A DNA stretch of 64,000 nt from Sandaracinaceae bacterium. GTDB taxonomy: Bacteria; Myxococcota_A; Polyangia; Polyangiales; Sandaracinaceae. The first letter of the stretch is position 1. Each line of letters starts with the position of its first letter. The notes beneath the pieces were generated by a model that worked only from the letters and a program-made list of their open reading frames with translations, made no database searches and had not been told where the DNA came from. The stretch is taken from assembly GCA_019637095.1 (NCBI GenBank), contig JAHBWG010000012.1:1-64000 (forward strand), written 5' to 3'. Below are positions 1 through 11,235 of the stretch, one piece after another. The position numbers and the translations under genes are program-made.

Positions 1-102
1 GGGCGCCGGGGCCGCGTCGGGGACGGTCTGCGATCCCGGCATCTCGGAGATCGCCGTGGCCTCCCCCTCGAGATCGGGCGGCTCGTCGGGATCGTGGGAC
101 AT
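1..102 (-). CDS. N-terminal fragment of an unidentified protein, cut by the window edge
   Basis: Reading the minus strand from the ATG at 102 gives 34 codons that stay open to the edge of the window. The peptide starts MSHDPDEPPDLEGEATAISE and is acidic and Pro/Ala-rich. Such low-complexity N-termini often precede kinase or secreted domains in myxobacteria, but no domain is visible here, so no function is assigned. It lies downstream of and on the same strand as the Ser/Thr kinase gene. A start at 114 in another frame is possible but gives a less convincing peptide. Confidence 0.45.
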   Translation of the reverse strand, partial: MSHDPDEPPDLEGEATAISEMPGSQTVPDAAPAP

Positions 103-118
103 GCCCGAGGGTCCATCG

Positions 119-304
119 AGAGCGGGGCGCTTGTCGAGCGGCGGCATCGAGAGCGAGCGGGGCGCTCGTCGAGCGGCCGCGACCAGGGCGGGTCACGTCG
201 ACGATCACGTCGAAGGTCACGGCGCCATTCGAGGCCAGGCCATCGTGCAGCGATGGCCGTTGGCCGAGGGGGCCCCATCGCCCCATCGCCCCATCGCCCC
301 ATCG
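119..304. repeat. Short tandem repeats in an intergenic gap
   Basis: The gap between the two minus-strand genes carries an imperfect duplication of gagcggggcgct-tgtcgagcgg (about 119-141 and 155-177). It also has four perfect tandem copies of CCCCATCG at 273-304. No gene or clear terminator hairpin is seen in this stretch. Confidence 0.7.
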
Positions 305-314
305 CAAGCCAAGC

Positions 315-1487
315 TCACCGGCGCTCGGGCGCGGTGTCGCCGTCGATGAAGCGCTTGGCGAACCGCGCGATGCGCGTGCGGAAGCCGGGGCGGCTCTTGT
401 CTGCCTCGACGAGGCCCGCGGGGACCGGGCGGACCACGCGGCCCGCGTCGCGCCGCGAGCGGCGCTGCCGGATGTCCTCGGCGTTGGCGACGCGCGTCTT
501 GGCGAGGTCCGTCTCGGTCTCGCTCCCCGCGAGCTCCTCGGGCTCGTCGTCGTCGTAGAGCCACTCGACGAGCGACAAGAGCTGGTTGGCGCCGTACGTC
601 GGGCCGCGCGTCAACAAGACGTGATTGAGCGCGTCGGCCATCCACTGCGCGGTGCCGTAGCGGTCGATCGGATCGGGCGCGAGCGCCGTCCGCACCACCT
701 CCTCGAGCTCGGGAGGCACGTCCGAGCGCCACTCGGCGAGCGGCCGGAGCTTGGGCTTGAGCGCCATCTTGATCGCCTTGTCGATCGACGAGGGCGGGTA
801 GAACGGCTCGCCGGTCAGGAGCTCGAAGAGCACGATGCCGGCGGCGAAGATGTCCGTGCGCGCGTCGACCTGCGCGCCGCGCGCCTGCTCGGGCGACATG
901 TAGTTCGCCTTGCCCTTGATCTCGCCGGGCGCGGTCATCATCGAGGCGATGTGGCTCTTCGCGATGCCGAAGTCGGTGAGCTTGACCTGCCCCTCGTAGG
1001 AGACGAGCACGTTCTGCGGCGAGACGTCGCGGTGCACGATGCCGAGCGGGCGGCCGCTCAGGTCGGCCTGCCGGTGCGCGGCGTCGAGCCCGCAGCAGAC
1101 CTCGTGCACGACGTAGGTCGCGGCGAGGTACGGGAGCATCACGCCGCGATCGCCGGCGCGCCGCAGGATCGAGAGCACGTCGACGCCCGCGACGTACTCC
1201 ATCGCGATGTAGTAGACGCCGTCGACGACGCCGAGGTCGTTCACCTCGACGACGTTCGGGTGGCGGATCTGCGCCGCGAGCTTCGCCTCCGTGACGAACG
1301 AGTCGAGCCACCGATCCGAGCCCGGCACGTCGGTGCGGATCCGCTTGATGCATACGAGCTTCTCGAAGCCGCCGGGGCCGTCGAGCGTCGCGACGTGGAC
1401 GGTCGCCATGCCGCCCGAGCCGAGCTGGTTGCGGATCGTGTAGGGCCCGAAGCGGGTCGGTGCGCCCTCGTCGTTCGATCCGGCCAT
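315..1487 (-). CDS. Soluble Ser/Thr protein kinase (Hanks type)
   Basis: This 390-aa protein carries a complete eukaryotic-like kinase domain over roughly residues 14-280. Visible motifs are the glycine loop GSGGMATV, the invariant lysine in CIKRIR, the catalytic loop HRDVSPQN, DFGIAK for metal binding, the P+1/APE equivalent SPEQARG, and TDIFAAGIVLFELLTG. It should phosphorylate Ser/Thr residues of cytoplasmic proteins. No transmembrane segment follows the kinase domain and the C-terminal 100 residues are charged, so it is probably cytoplasmic. The start is chosen at the ATG just before a short acidic leader and the kinase fold. It lies 13 bp downstream of a TPR gene on the same strand, so the two are probably co-transcribed and the TPR protein may be a partner or substrate (inference). 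Confidence 0.95.
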   Translation of the reverse strand: MAGSNDEGAPTRFGPYTIRNQLGSGGMATVHVATLDGPGGFEKLVCIKRIRTDVPGSDRWLDSFVTEAKLAAQIRHPNVVEVNDLGVVDGVYYIAMEYVAGVDVLSILRRAGDRGVMLPYLAATYVVHEVCCGLDAAHRQADLSGRPLGIVHRDVSPQNVLVSYEGQVKLTDFGIAKSHIASMMTAPGEIKGKANYMSPEQARGAQVDARTDIFAAGIVLFELLTGEPFYPPSSIDKAIKMALKPKLRPLAEWRSDVPPELEEVVRTALAPDPIDRYGTAQWMADALNHVLLTRGPTYGANQLLSLVEWLYDDDEPEELAGSETETDLAKTRVANAEDIRQRRSRRDAGRVVRPVPAGLVEADKSRPGFRTRIARFAKRFIDGDTAPERR

Positions 1488-1500
1488 CGATGTCTCGACT

Positions 1501-3363
1501 CTATCGTCTCCCCGCGAGCCGCGCGAGGGCGCGCCGCTCGTCGGCCTCCCACGCGGGCGTCGTCGCTGGGCGCCCGGGGACGTGCGCGCGCACCACGCCC
1601 GTCCGAGGTGCGTGCCAGAGCGCGCAGCTCGACGAGCGGTTGCCGCGCATGAGCGCGAGCGCGGCGCGCGCCGACGCGAGCTGCTGCGCCGGGCTCGGCG
1701 GGGCGGGCCACCAGCCGCCGACGCCCGCCGCGCGCGCGGCGTCCGCGACGAGCGCTGGTGCGTCGCGCTCGAGGCGGGCGAAGCGTCGCGCGCGCGCGTC
1801 GGCGTCGCCGCGCGCGTCGGCGCAGACGACGGAGAGCGCCCACGCCGCGACGCGGCCCGGCTGCGCGCGCCGCGCCTGTGCGAGCTCTGCCTCCGCCTCG
1901 TCGTGGCGCCCGAGCGCGAGGAGGATCTCGCCGCGGGTGACGGGGACCGTCACGCCGCGGCAGCCGATGAGCGCGACGCCGGCGTCGAGCGTCGCGAGGG
2001 CGCGCGCCGGCTCGCCGAGGTGGAGCTGCGCCGCGGCGAGGCCGATCCAGGCCCACACCGTCTTCTGCCGCGCCGCGAGGATCGCCTGGAAGCCGTCGGC
2101 CGCGCGCGCGTAGTCGCCGGCCCAGAGGTCGAGCTCGACTCGGTAGCACGCGGCGACCGGGTGCGCGCCGAGCTCGCTCAGCACCGCGTCGACCGCGCGC
2201 CGGGCGCCGTCGATCCCCGCGAAGGGAGCGGTGTGTTGCGCGCGCCGCGCGCGGTGGCGCGGGCTCGCCGGGACGCGCACGCGCGTGAGCACGCCGTCGT
2301 CGCAGCGCGTCGCGAGCGGGGTGCGGTTGCCTCCGAGCCGCGCGAGGCCTTCGCGGGCCGCGGCTTCGAGCGCGGCGCGGGCGATGCGGCCCTCGGCGTC
2401 GCGGGGAGGCGCGACGCCCAGCGCCGCGAGCTGGCCCTCGAGGAGCCCCTCGTACGCGAAGCGCTCGACGTGCGGGACGGGGCGGCGTGCGCCATCGACG
2501 ATCACCCACAGCAGCTCCGCGGCGAGGTAGTCGGGCACGCGGTCACGCGCGGCGACGAGCCACGGCGCCGCGCCGGCGACGTCGCCCTCCGCGAGGGCCA
2601 GCGTGGCGCGCCAGACGTCGAGCGTCGGGTCGTCGCGTCCGTCGAGGGCCGCGAGCCGCTCGCGCGCTCGGGCGAGACGGCCCGCGTGGACGAGCGCGGC
2701 GAAGGCCACGTCGTCCGCGCCGGCGCGCTCCGCGAGCGCGAGCGCCTCGTCCGTCGCGCCGCGGAAGAGCGCGAGCCGCGCGCGGACCGCGTCGCCCCCG
2801 TGCGCGGCCGCCGCGTCGAACGCGCCGACCTCGAGCAGCGCCGCGACGAGCTCGCCGGTCGCGTCGGCGTCGAGGGTCGGCGCGACGCGCGCGGCCTCCT
2901 CGACCACGCGGCGATCGTCGAGCGCGGCGCCGAGGCGCGCGCGCAGCCACGCGTAGCGCGCCGGGTCGGCTCCGTCCCGCGCGAGGGCGTCGAGGTGCGC
3001 GAGGGCGCGGTCGAAGCGGCCGGCGGACTCCTCGTGGAGCGCCGCGGCCATCCGCGCGCGCGCGTCGGGGCGCTCGGCGAGCACCTCGGCGAGCGCCTCG
3101 CTCGCCTCGACCTCGAAGCGCAAACGCTTGAGCAGCGCGTAGCGCAGGCGCGCGAGCTCGCCGCCCCCGCCCTCGAGCGCGCGCAGCGCGCCCTCGTAGT
3201 CGCGCAAGAGCGCTTGCAGTCGTGCACCCGCCGCGCGCGATGGCGCGTCGGCGCGGCGGGTGAGCGCCTCCGCCTCGGCGAGCGCGCGCGCTCGGTCGGC
3301 AGCGTCCAGCGCGTCGAGCGCCGCGCCGAGCCGGGCGGCGGCGTCCTCCGGGAGCGCCGTCAT
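1501..3363 (-). CDS. TPR-like helical repeat protein
   Basis: This 620-aa protein is Ala/Leu/Arg-rich and almost entirely made of paired amphipathic helices of TPR type (for example AAAQLHLGEPARALATLDAG and GEILLALGRHDEAEAELAQA). It has no signal peptide or membrane segment and probably works as a cytoplasmic scaffold. The start ATG (3361-3363) overlaps the TGA of the upstream membrane protein gene (ATGA), implying translational coupling. The open frame continues far upstream only as an antisense artefact through the neighbour. The Ser/Thr kinase gene follows after 13 bp. The function is unknown beyond protein-protein interaction. Confidence 0.8.
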   Translation of the reverse strand: MTALPEDAAARLGAALDALDAADRARALAEAEALTRRADAPSRAAGARLQALLRDYEGALRALEGGGGELARLRYALLKRLRFEVEASEALAEVLAERPDARARMAAALHEESAGRFDRALAHLDALARDGADPARYAWLRARLGAALDDRRVVEEAARVAPTLDADATGELVAALLEVGAFDAAAAHGGDAVRARLALFRGATDEALALAERAGADDVAFAALVHAGRLARARERLAALDGRDDPTLDVWRATLALAEGDVAGAAPWLVAARDRVPDYLAAELLWVIVDGARRPVPHVERFAYEGLLEGQLAALGVAPPRDAEGRIARAALEAAAREGLARLGGNRTPLATRCDDGVLTRVRVPASPRHRARRAQHTAPFAGIDGARRAVDAVLSELGAHPVAACYRVELDLWAGDYARAADGFQAILAARQKTVWAWIGLAAAQLHLGEPARALATLDAGVALIGCRGVTVPVTRGEILLALGRHDEAEAELAQARRAQPGRVAAWALSVVCADARGDADARARRFARLERDAPALVADAARAAGVGGWWPAPPSPAQQLASARAALALMRGNRSSSCALWHAPRTGVVRAHVPGRPATTPAWEADERRALARLAGRR

Positions 3364-4163
3364 CGCAGCAGCACGAGCGCGCCGAGCGCGGCGAGGAGGA
3401 CGGCGATCCCGATCCAGGCCTTGCGCCGGTCCTCGGGGCGCAGCCGCCGCGCGCGCGGGTGCGCGACGAGGATGGCCGCGCCGAGGAACGGGAGGGCCGG
3501 CGTCCCCGCGCCCGTCGCGAGGACGACCGCGAGGGTGACGGCGAGGCCCACCGCGAGCGCCGCGATCGTGCGCTTCATCGGCAGGTCGTGGCGCCGGCTC
3601 GCGACGGCGTAGATCGCCGCGAACGCGACGTCGCCGACGCCGAGGACCGGCTCGATGCGGGGCGTGCCGAGGATCGGCCACGGCAGGAGGAGCACGTCGA
3701 CCGCCGCCTCGATCTGGACGATCTGCGCGGTCGGTCCGCTCGGGGAGAGCACGCTGTACGCGTCGACCGCCGCGGACACGATGGCGACGACGGCGAGGTG
3801 GCCGGCGTCCTCGATCGCGCGCCCGACCACCGCGCCGACGAGGGTCCCCGCGGCGAGGAGCGCGACGGTCACCGCCACGCTCGCGGGCAGCCGCCCGAGC
3901 GCGTCGCCCACGAGCGCGACCGCGACGAGCGCGCCGAGCGGGATCGCGAGGCCCGCGAGCGCCCGCGCGCGCAGCGGCGGCGCGAGCGCAGCGACCGCGA
4001 GCACCTCCGCCCCGACGCACGCGAACGCGAGGGTGCCGCTCGCGTAGGGGTGCACGGCGGGCAGGTGAGGGGCCGCGAGGGCCACGAGCGCGAGGGCGGC
4101 GCCGCACCCCGCCGTCGCGAGGAGCCAGCCGAGGACCGCGCGGCGGTCAGCTCTCGCTTCCAC
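3360..4163 (-). CDS. Polytopic membrane protein of unknown function
   Basis: This 267-aa protein has about seven or eight hydrophobic segments, starting with LGWLLATAGCGAALALVALA and ending with WIGIAVLLAALGALVLL. Short charged loops separate them, and there is one longer basic loop (HPRARRLRPEDRRKAW) before the last segment. No family was recognised. Its 5' end overlaps the upstream Crp/Fnr gene by 17 bp and its stop overlaps the start of the TPR gene, so four genes (regulator, membrane protein, TPR protein, kinase) form a tight minus-strand operon. A membrane sensor or transporter role for the kinase system is only inference. Confidence 0.75.
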   Translation of the reverse strand: MEARADRRAVLGWLLATAGCGAALALVALAAPHLPAVHPYASGTLAFACVGAEVLAVAALAPPLRARALAGLAIPLGALVAVALVGDALGRLPASVAVTVALLAAGTLVGAVVGRAIEDAGHLAVVAIVSAAVDAYSVLSPSGPTAQIVQIEAAVDVLLLPWPILGTPRIEPVLGVGDVAFAAIYAVASRRHDLPMKRTIAALAVGLAVTLAVVLATGAGTPALPFLGAAILVAHPRARRLRPEDRRKAWIGIAVLLAALGALVLLR

Positions 4164-4869
4164 CCTTCTTTCGCCCGTAGGCGATCTGCTCGAGGCGCGA
4201 CAGATCGATCACCTCGATGAGGTCCGGCGTGACCTTGAGCGCGCCCTCGCGCTCGAGCAGGGCCAGGCCGCGCGAGATCTCCTCGCGCACGGTGCCGAGC
4301 CGACCGGCGACCGTCTCCGTCGTCAGGTCGCGGACGAGGTTGCGCGAGTCCTCCCCGCGCGACTCGCGCGCGGCGACGAGCGTGACGAGGAACGAAGCGA
4401 GCCGGCTCGGGACGGTGCGCAGCGACAGGTCGCTCACGAGGCGCAGCGTCTTCTGCGTGCGCTTGGCCATCAGGTCGATCAGCACCCGCAGGATCGTCGG
4501 CCGCCGCTCGCCGATCGCGAGCAGGTGCTCGTTCGTGATCAGCAGCGCGCTCGCCGCGCGCATCGCGATCGCGGTCGCCGGGTAGTTGCCGTCGTCGAAG
4601 CGCAGGCCCTCGGTGATCGGGCGACCCGGCCGGGCGAGGTAGATGATCTGCTCGCGCCCGTCGCGGCCGCTCTTGGTGAGCTTGACCTCGCCGGTCCGCA
4701 CGATGAACAGGCCCTCCGCGGCCTGGCCCTCGCTGAAGAGGGGGGCGCCCTTGGCCGCCTTGCGGACCTCGGCGCCCTCCGCCAACGCGTGGATGTCGTG
4801 CGCGGGAAGGTCTTTGATCACGGGGACATCGCGCAGCAGCTCGTCCGCCGTCCGAGGGGTGATCGCCAT
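4147..4869 (-). CDS. Crp/Fnr-family transcription regulator
   Basis: This 240-aa protein has an N-terminal cyclic-nucleotide-binding-type beta roll (about residues 15-125, with ALAEGAEVRKAAKGAPLFSE and GLFIVRTGEVKLTKSGRDGRE) and a long dimerisation helix. A C-terminal winged helix follows, with recognition-helix region TVAGRLGTVREEISRGLALL typical of the family. No cysteine cluster of FNR type is present, and the effector is not evident. The ATG at 4869 is preferred over an upstream ATG at 4887 because it begins the conserved region directly. It heads the membrane-TPR-kinase operon and is divergent from argD, with 129 bp between the two starts, so it could control either side. Confidence 0.92.
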   Translation of the reverse strand: MAITPRTADELLRDVPVIKDLPAHDIHALAEGAEVRKAAKGAPLFSEGQAAEGLFIVRTGEVKLTKSGRDGREQIIYLARPGRPITEGLRFDDGNYPATAIAMRAASALLITNEHLLAIGERRPTILRVLIDLMAKRTQKTLRLVSDLSLRTVPSRLASFLVTLVAARESRGEDSRNLVRDLTTETVAGRLGTVREEISRGLALLEREGALKVTPDLIEVIDLSRLEQIAYGRKKGGSES

Positions 4870-4998
4870 CGCGGCGGAGCATATCACGCGCGAGCCTCCG
4901 TGACGTCGCTCATGCGCCGGCCGTGACGCGCGGCCGGACCCGTGCTCCTCGCGTCGTTGGCCCTCGCGGAGGCGGCGCGAGCCTGGTACGCCTCACCC

Positions 4999-6210
4999 AT
5001 GGCTCGCACCAACGACGCGCTCGTCGCGCTCGCTCGCCGCGTCCTGCTCCCCAACTATCGGCCGCCGCCGCTCGTCCTGACCGAGGGCGAGGGCTGCCGC
5101 GTGCGCGACGTCGAGGGGCGCGAGCTGCTGGACTTCTCCGGCGGCATCGCCGTCCTCTCGGTCGGGCACGCCCACCCGCGCCTCGCGGACGCGATCGCGG
5201 CGCAGGCGCGCCGGCTCGTCCACACCTCGAACCTCTTCTACAACGACCGCGCGATCGAGCTCGCCGCGGCGCTCGTCGCGCGCACGCCGTTCGATCGCGT
5301 GTACTTCGCGAATAGCGGCGCGGAGGCCAACGAGGCGCTCCTCAAGCTCGCGCGCCGTTGGCACCACGATCACGGGCGGCCCGAGCGCGTCGAGATCGTG
5401 AGCGCGGAGGCCAGCTTCCACGGCCGCACGATGGGCGCCCTCGCGCTCACCGGGCAGCCCAAGTACCACGTCGGCATGGGGCCGATGGTCGGCGGCGTGC
5501 GGCACGTGCCCTACGGCGAGCCCGACGCGATGCGCGCCGCGATCGGCCCCACCACCGCGGCGGTGCTCCTCGAGCCGATGCAGGGGGAGGGCGGCCTCGT
5601 CACGCCGCCGCCGGGCTACCTCGCCGCGGTGCGCGCGCTCTGTGACGAGCGCGGCGCGCTCCTCTTCTTCGACGAGGTGCAGACCGGGATCGGGCGCACG
5701 GGCACCTTCCTCGGCGCCGAGCACGACGGCGTCGTGCCGGACGGCTGCTCGCTCGCCAAGGGCATGGGCGGCGGCTTCCCGATCGGGGCGATGCTCGTGC
5801 GCGAGGCGCTCGCCGACGGGCTGCCGCCGGGCTCGCACGCGAGCACCTTCGGGGGCAACCCGCTCGCGTGCGCGGCGGCCCTCGCGGTGCTCTCGATCGT
5901 CGACGACGAGGGCCTCGTCGAGAACGCGCGCGCGATGGGGGAGCGGCTCGGCGCCGGGCTCGAGGCGCTCGCGCGCGAGCACGCGTGCGTCGCGGAGGCG
6001 CGCGGCCGCGGGCTCCTGCGCGGCGTGCGGATCGAAGGCGCCGATCCGCTCGCGCTCCTGGGCCGCCTGCGCGACGCGCACGGGATGCTCGCCTCGCTCG
6101 CGGGCGGGGACGTGATCCGGCTCGCGCCGCCGCTCACGGTGAGCGCGGCCGACGTCGACGAAGGGCTCGCGCGCCTGCGCGCGCTGTTCGCGGAGGAGGT
6201 GCCGACGTGA
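4999..6210 (+). CDS. argD: Acetylornithine aminotransferase
   Basis: This 403-aa class III PLP-dependent aminotransferase converts N-acetylglutamate semialdehyde to acetylornithine in arginine synthesis. It has the cofactor-binding GAEANEAL segment, SFHGRTMGALALTG, the aspartate in LFFDEVQTGIGRTG and the Schiff-base lysine in SLAKGMGGGFPIGAM. STFGGNPLACAAALAVL follows. The ATG at 4999 is chosen because the upstream in-frame extension has no family similarity. Its TGA overlaps the GTG start of argF (GTGA), so the two arginine genes are translationally coupled. ArgD enzymes can also act in lysine synthesis (DapC activity). That is known of the family and cannot be read here. Confidence 0.96.
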   Translation: MARTNDALVALARRVLLPNYRPPPLVLTEGEGCRVRDVEGRELLDFSGGIAVLSVGHAHPRLADAIAAQARRLVHTSNLFYNDRAIELAAALVARTPFDRVYFANSGAEANEALLKLARRWHHDHGRPERVEIVSAEASFHGRTMGALALTGQPKYHVGMGPMVGGVRHVPYGEPDAMRAAIGPTTAAVLLEPMQGEGGLVTPPPGYLAAVRALCDERGALLFFDEVQTGIGRTGTFLGAEHDGVVPDGCSLAKGMGGGFPIGAMLVREALADGLPPGSHASTFGGNPLACAAALAVLSIVDDEGLVENARAMGERLGAGLEALAREHACVAEARGRGLLRGVRIEGADPLALLGRLRDAHGMLASLAGGDVIRLAPPLTVSAADVDEGLARLRALFAEEVPT

Positions 6211-7118
6211 CCCGCCACTTCTTGACCCTGCTCGACCTCGAGGCCGAGGAGCTCGCCGCGCTGCTCGATCGCGCGGCCGTGCTCCGCGCCGAGCGCGGGG
6301 CGCCGGGCGCGCGCCCGCTCGCCGGCAAGTCGATCGTCATCCTGCTCGAGAAGGCCTCGACGCGGACGCGCCTGTCGTTCGAGGTCGGCGTGCACGAGCT
6401 CGGCGGGCTCCCGCTCACGCTGATCAGCAAGGACACGCAGCTCGGCCGCGGCGAGCCGATCGCGGACACCGCGCGCATGCTCTCGGGCTACGCGCACGGC
6501 GTCGTGTTCCGGACGTTCGGGCACGATCGCGTCGAGGAGCTCGCGCGCCACGCGACCATCCCGGTGATCAACGGGCTGTCGGAGCGCTACCACCCGTGCC
6601 AGCTCCTCGCGGATCTCGCGACGATCCGCGCAGAGCACGCGGACCTGCGCCGCGTCCGCGTCGCCTGGATCGGGGACGGCAACAACATGGCGCACTCGTG
6701 GATCCTCGCGGCCGCGCGCACCGGGCTCTCGCTCCGGCTCGCCTCGCCGGAGCGCTACGCGCCCGCCGCGGACGTCGTCGGGCTCGCGCGCTCGCTCGGC
6801 GCCGACGTCGAGGTCGTGACCGACCCGCGCGAGGCCGTCGCCGGCGCGCACGTCGTGACGACGGACGTCTGGTCGAGCATGGGCCACGAGGCGGAGAACG
6901 CCGAGCGGGCGCGCGCCTTCCGGGACTACCGGGTGGACGCGGCGCTCATGGCGCGCGCCGCGCCGGGCGCGATGTTCCTGCACTGCCTGCCCGCCCACCG
7001 CGGCGAGGAGGTGGCCGCCGAGGTCATCGACGGGCCGGCCTCGCGCGTCTGGCTCGAGGCCGAGTACCGGCTGCACGCTCAAAAAGCGCTGCTCGAGGCG
7101 CTGTTCGGGGCACAATGA
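6207..7118 (+). CDS. argF: Ornithine carbamoyltransferase
   Basis: This 303-aa protein condenses ornithine with carbamoyl phosphate to give citrulline. The carbamoyl-phosphate loop is seen as EKASTRTRLSFEVG, followed by the HPCQLLADL motif, the ornithine-side WIGDGNNMAHSW segment and the catalytic cysteine in FLHCLPAHRGEEV. The length matches the bacterial OTC family. The GTG start at 6207 overlaps the argD stop, and a longer upstream open frame is only the shadow of argD. It is the second gene of the argDF pair, and no other arginine gene lies in the window. Confidence 0.97.
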   Translation: MTRHFLTLLDLEAEELAALLDRAAVLRAERGAPGARPLAGKSIVILLEKASTRTRLSFEVGVHELGGLPLTLISKDTQLGRGEPIADTARMLSGYAHGVVFRTFGHDRVEELARHATIPVINGLSERYHPCQLLADLATIRAEHADLRRVRVAWIGDGNNMAHSWILAAARTGLSLRLASPERYAPAADVVGLARSLGADVEVVTDPREAVAGAHVVTTDVWSSMGHEAENAERARAFRDYRVDAALMARAAPGAMFLHCLPAHRGEEVAAEVIDGPASRVWLEAEYRLHAQKALLEALFGAQ

Positions 7119-7217
7119 CCCTTCGCGCCTCGGCGGCCCGGCGGTAACGCGAGGGTTTCCGAGGGGTGGGGGTGCGCGCGGCCGCGGTGCTAGCGTACTC
7201 GCGACCGGGCAGCGCAG

Positions 7218-9356
7218 ATGATCGCGAAAGGCGCCAGAGTTCCGAGGCTCGTCGAGGGGGTCGACCTGACCTCGCTCCCGCTCGGCCCGCTCGAGGGGTT
7301 CGTGCTCTCGCGCCTCGACGGCGAGGCGAGCGTCGCGGTGCTGGCGGACCTGACGAACCTCGACGAGGGGCAGGTGCACGAGATCGTCGAGCGGCTGATC
7401 GGCCTGGGCGCCGCGGAGTGGGCGCGCGAGTCGGTGAGCCTGCCGCTGCCGACCGGGCGGCCGGCGACGCGCACGCCGAGCCGCGAGATCACGGTGCCGC
7501 CGTTCCTGCGCGGTCCGCCCTCGCCGTCCTCGAGCGGCGCGCCCGCGCGCGTGCGCATGCGTCACGAGCCGGCGGAGCGCGCCGCGCGCGCGTCGATCAA
7601 GCTCGACGGCGTCTACTCGAGCCGGCCGCCGGCGGCGGAAGAGGTCGACATGGCGCGCAGCTCGGTGTTCCCCTCGTCGTCGCGCGTCACCGGCGCCCCG
7701 AGCGCCCCGCCGAGCTCGCGGCCGCCGCCGTCCGTCCCGCCGGCCTTGGACGACATCCCCCTGCCGCCGCCTCCGAGCCGCGACCGGCTCGCGCGGCTCT
7801 CGTCGCAGGCCCCCGAGCTCTTCGGCGAGGTGCCCTCGCTCGACCCGCAGGCGGCGGCGAGCGCCACGCCGTCGCCCGCGTCGTCCCCTCCCGCCGCGGC
7901 CGCACCGGCGCCGCCGAGCGAGTCGCCGCCCGCGCCGCCGGGCGAGGCCGCGCCGAGCCCGCTCGCGCCGAGCGAGGCCATCGCCGACGCCGCGCGGGGC
8001 GACGGCTCCCCGTCCGGCGACGCGCCCGCGGCGGGCGCCGAGGGGGCCCCGCCTTCGTCCGAGCCCGCGGCCGCGTCTTCGACCGACGCGCCTCCCCCCG
8101 TGCCCGAGGGCGAGGCGCTCGATCTCGACGCCGAGCGCCGCCGCCGCATCGACGACCTCTACTTCGCCCTCGAGCTGCTCGATCACTACGAGGTGCTCGG
8201 TGTCCCGCGCGAGGCGCCGCGCGCGGTGGTGCGCGACGCGTACTTCCAGCTCTCGAAGGTCTTCCACCCCGACACGATGTTCCGCAAGCGCCTCGGCCCC
8301 TACAAGGCGCGCATGGAGGCCATCTTCCAGCGGCTCACGGAGGCCTACGAGACGCTCGGCAAGAAGAAGGGGCGCGAGGAGTACGACCGCTACCTCGGCG
8401 TGCTCGACAAGACGCGCGAGGTCGAGCGCGCCCTCGACGAGCGCCCGGACGAGGACGAGCGCGGCCGGCTCGGGCGTCAGGCGGCGCAGATCGAGGCGGA
8501 CGTCGCCATGGGCCGACCGCCGTCGACGCCGGGCACCGAGCTGCCCGAAGGCCTCGGCGCCGGCGATGCGCCGGCGCGCCCGCGCACGAGCGCGCCCCCG
8601 GTCGCGCCGGCGAGCTCCACGCCGCCCGCCCGCCGCGAGATGAGCGAGGAGGGCAAGCGCCGCCAGCGGGAGCTGATGGCCAAGAAGCTCCGCGGCGCCG
8701 GCGCGTCGAGCGCGAGCGCGCGCCGTCCGTCGCCCGTCGCCCCGCCGCCGACCGCACCGAAGGCGGACCGCCAGGAGGTGCTCCGCGGACTGACCTCGAC
8801 GCTGCGCCAGGCGCGCGCGCAGACCGGCGGGACCGACCCGATCCAGCGCCACCTCGCGCAGGCCAAGCGCGCGGAGGCCGAGGGCGACGTCGCCGAGGCG
8901 GCCAACCACCTGCGCGCCGCGCTCTTGATGGCGCCGGAGCGCGCCGACGTCGAGGCCGAGCACCAGCGCGTCGCCGGGCTCGTCGCGGCGAGCATGGCCG
9001 CCAGCTACGAGCAGCAGGCGCGCTACGAGGAGGGGCACGGCAAGTGGGCGGCCGCCGCGATCAGCTGGGGCAAGGTCGTCGCGGGCCGCCCCGACGATCC
9101 GAGCGCGATGCGTCACGCGGCGGAGGCCCTGGTCGCGGCGCGCGGTGACCTGCACCGCGCGGCCGCGCTGGCCCAGCGGGCGGTGGAGCTCTCGAGCGGG
9201 GACGCCGGGCGCCACGCCAAGAGCCTCCTGACGCAGGCCAAGGTCTTCGTCGCGGCGGGGCTCGGCCGCAACGCCCGGCGGGTGCTCCAGCGCGCGCTCG
9301 AACTGGACCCGGGGAACGAGATCGCAGAGAATCTGCTCCGCGACTTGGACCGGTAG
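7218..9356 (+). CDS. J-domain protein with N-terminal winged-helix-like module and C-terminal TPRs
   Basis: This 712-aa co-chaperone-type protein has three parts. Residues about 1-75 form a small helical module (LEGFVLSRLDGEASVAVLAD and following). A Pro/Ala/Ser-rich linker to about 310 precedes a J domain (HYEVLGVPREAPRAVVRDAY, then VFHPDTM with an intact HPD, YETLGKKKGREEYDRY). After a second disordered linker with basic KRRQRELMAKKLRG, the C-terminal third is TPR-like (HLAQAKRAEAEGDVAEAANH). The J domain should stimulate an Hsp70 ATPase, and the dnaK-like gene starts 51 bp downstream, so the two proteins most likely work together. The N-terminal module recurs in the gene after dnaK. Confidence 0.93.
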   Translation: MIAKGARVPRLVEGVDLTSLPLGPLEGFVLSRLDGEASVAVLADLTNLDEGQVHEIVERLIGLGAAEWARESVSLPLPTGRPATRTPSREITVPPFLRGPPSPSSSGAPARVRMRHEPAERAARASIKLDGVYSSRPPAAEEVDMARSSVFPSSSRVTGAPSAPPSSRPPPSVPPALDDIPLPPPPSRDRLARLSSQAPELFGEVPSLDPQAAASATPSPASSPPAAAAPAPPSESPPAPPGEAAPSPLAPSEAIADAARGDGSPSGDAPAAGAEGAPPSSEPAAASSTDAPPPVPEGEALDLDAERRRRIDDLYFALELLDHYEVLGVPREAPRAVVRDAYFQLSKVFHPDTMFRKRLGPYKARMEAIFQRLTEAYETLGKKKGREEYDRYLGVLDKTREVERALDERPDEDERGRLGRQAAQIEADVAMGRPPSTPGTELPEGLGAGDAPARPRTSAPPVAPASSTPPARREMSEEGKRRQRELMAKKLRGAGASSASARRPSPVAPPPTAPKADRQEVLRGLTSTLRQARAQTGGTDPIQRHLAQAKRAEAEGDVAEAANHLRAALLMAPERADVEAEHQRVAGLVAASMAASYEQQARYEEGHGKWAAAAISWGKVVAGRPDDPSAMRHAAEALVAARGDLHRAAALAQRAVELSSGDAGRHAKSLLTQAKVFVAAGLGRNARRVLQRALELDPGNEIAENLLRDLDR

Positions 9357-9407
9357 AGCGTTCGCTAGGAACTTCGCGCGGTCGCGCCGCGCACCTCGGG
9401 AGACTAG

Positions 9408-11234
<1,827 letters not shown>

Positions 11235-11235
11235 C

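Noticed and set aside
273-304. CCCCATCG x4 as a possible origin iteron or regulatory array
   Set aside because: The units are short, AT-poor and lie between two same-strand genes, with no DnaA-box-like sequence or replication gene nearby.
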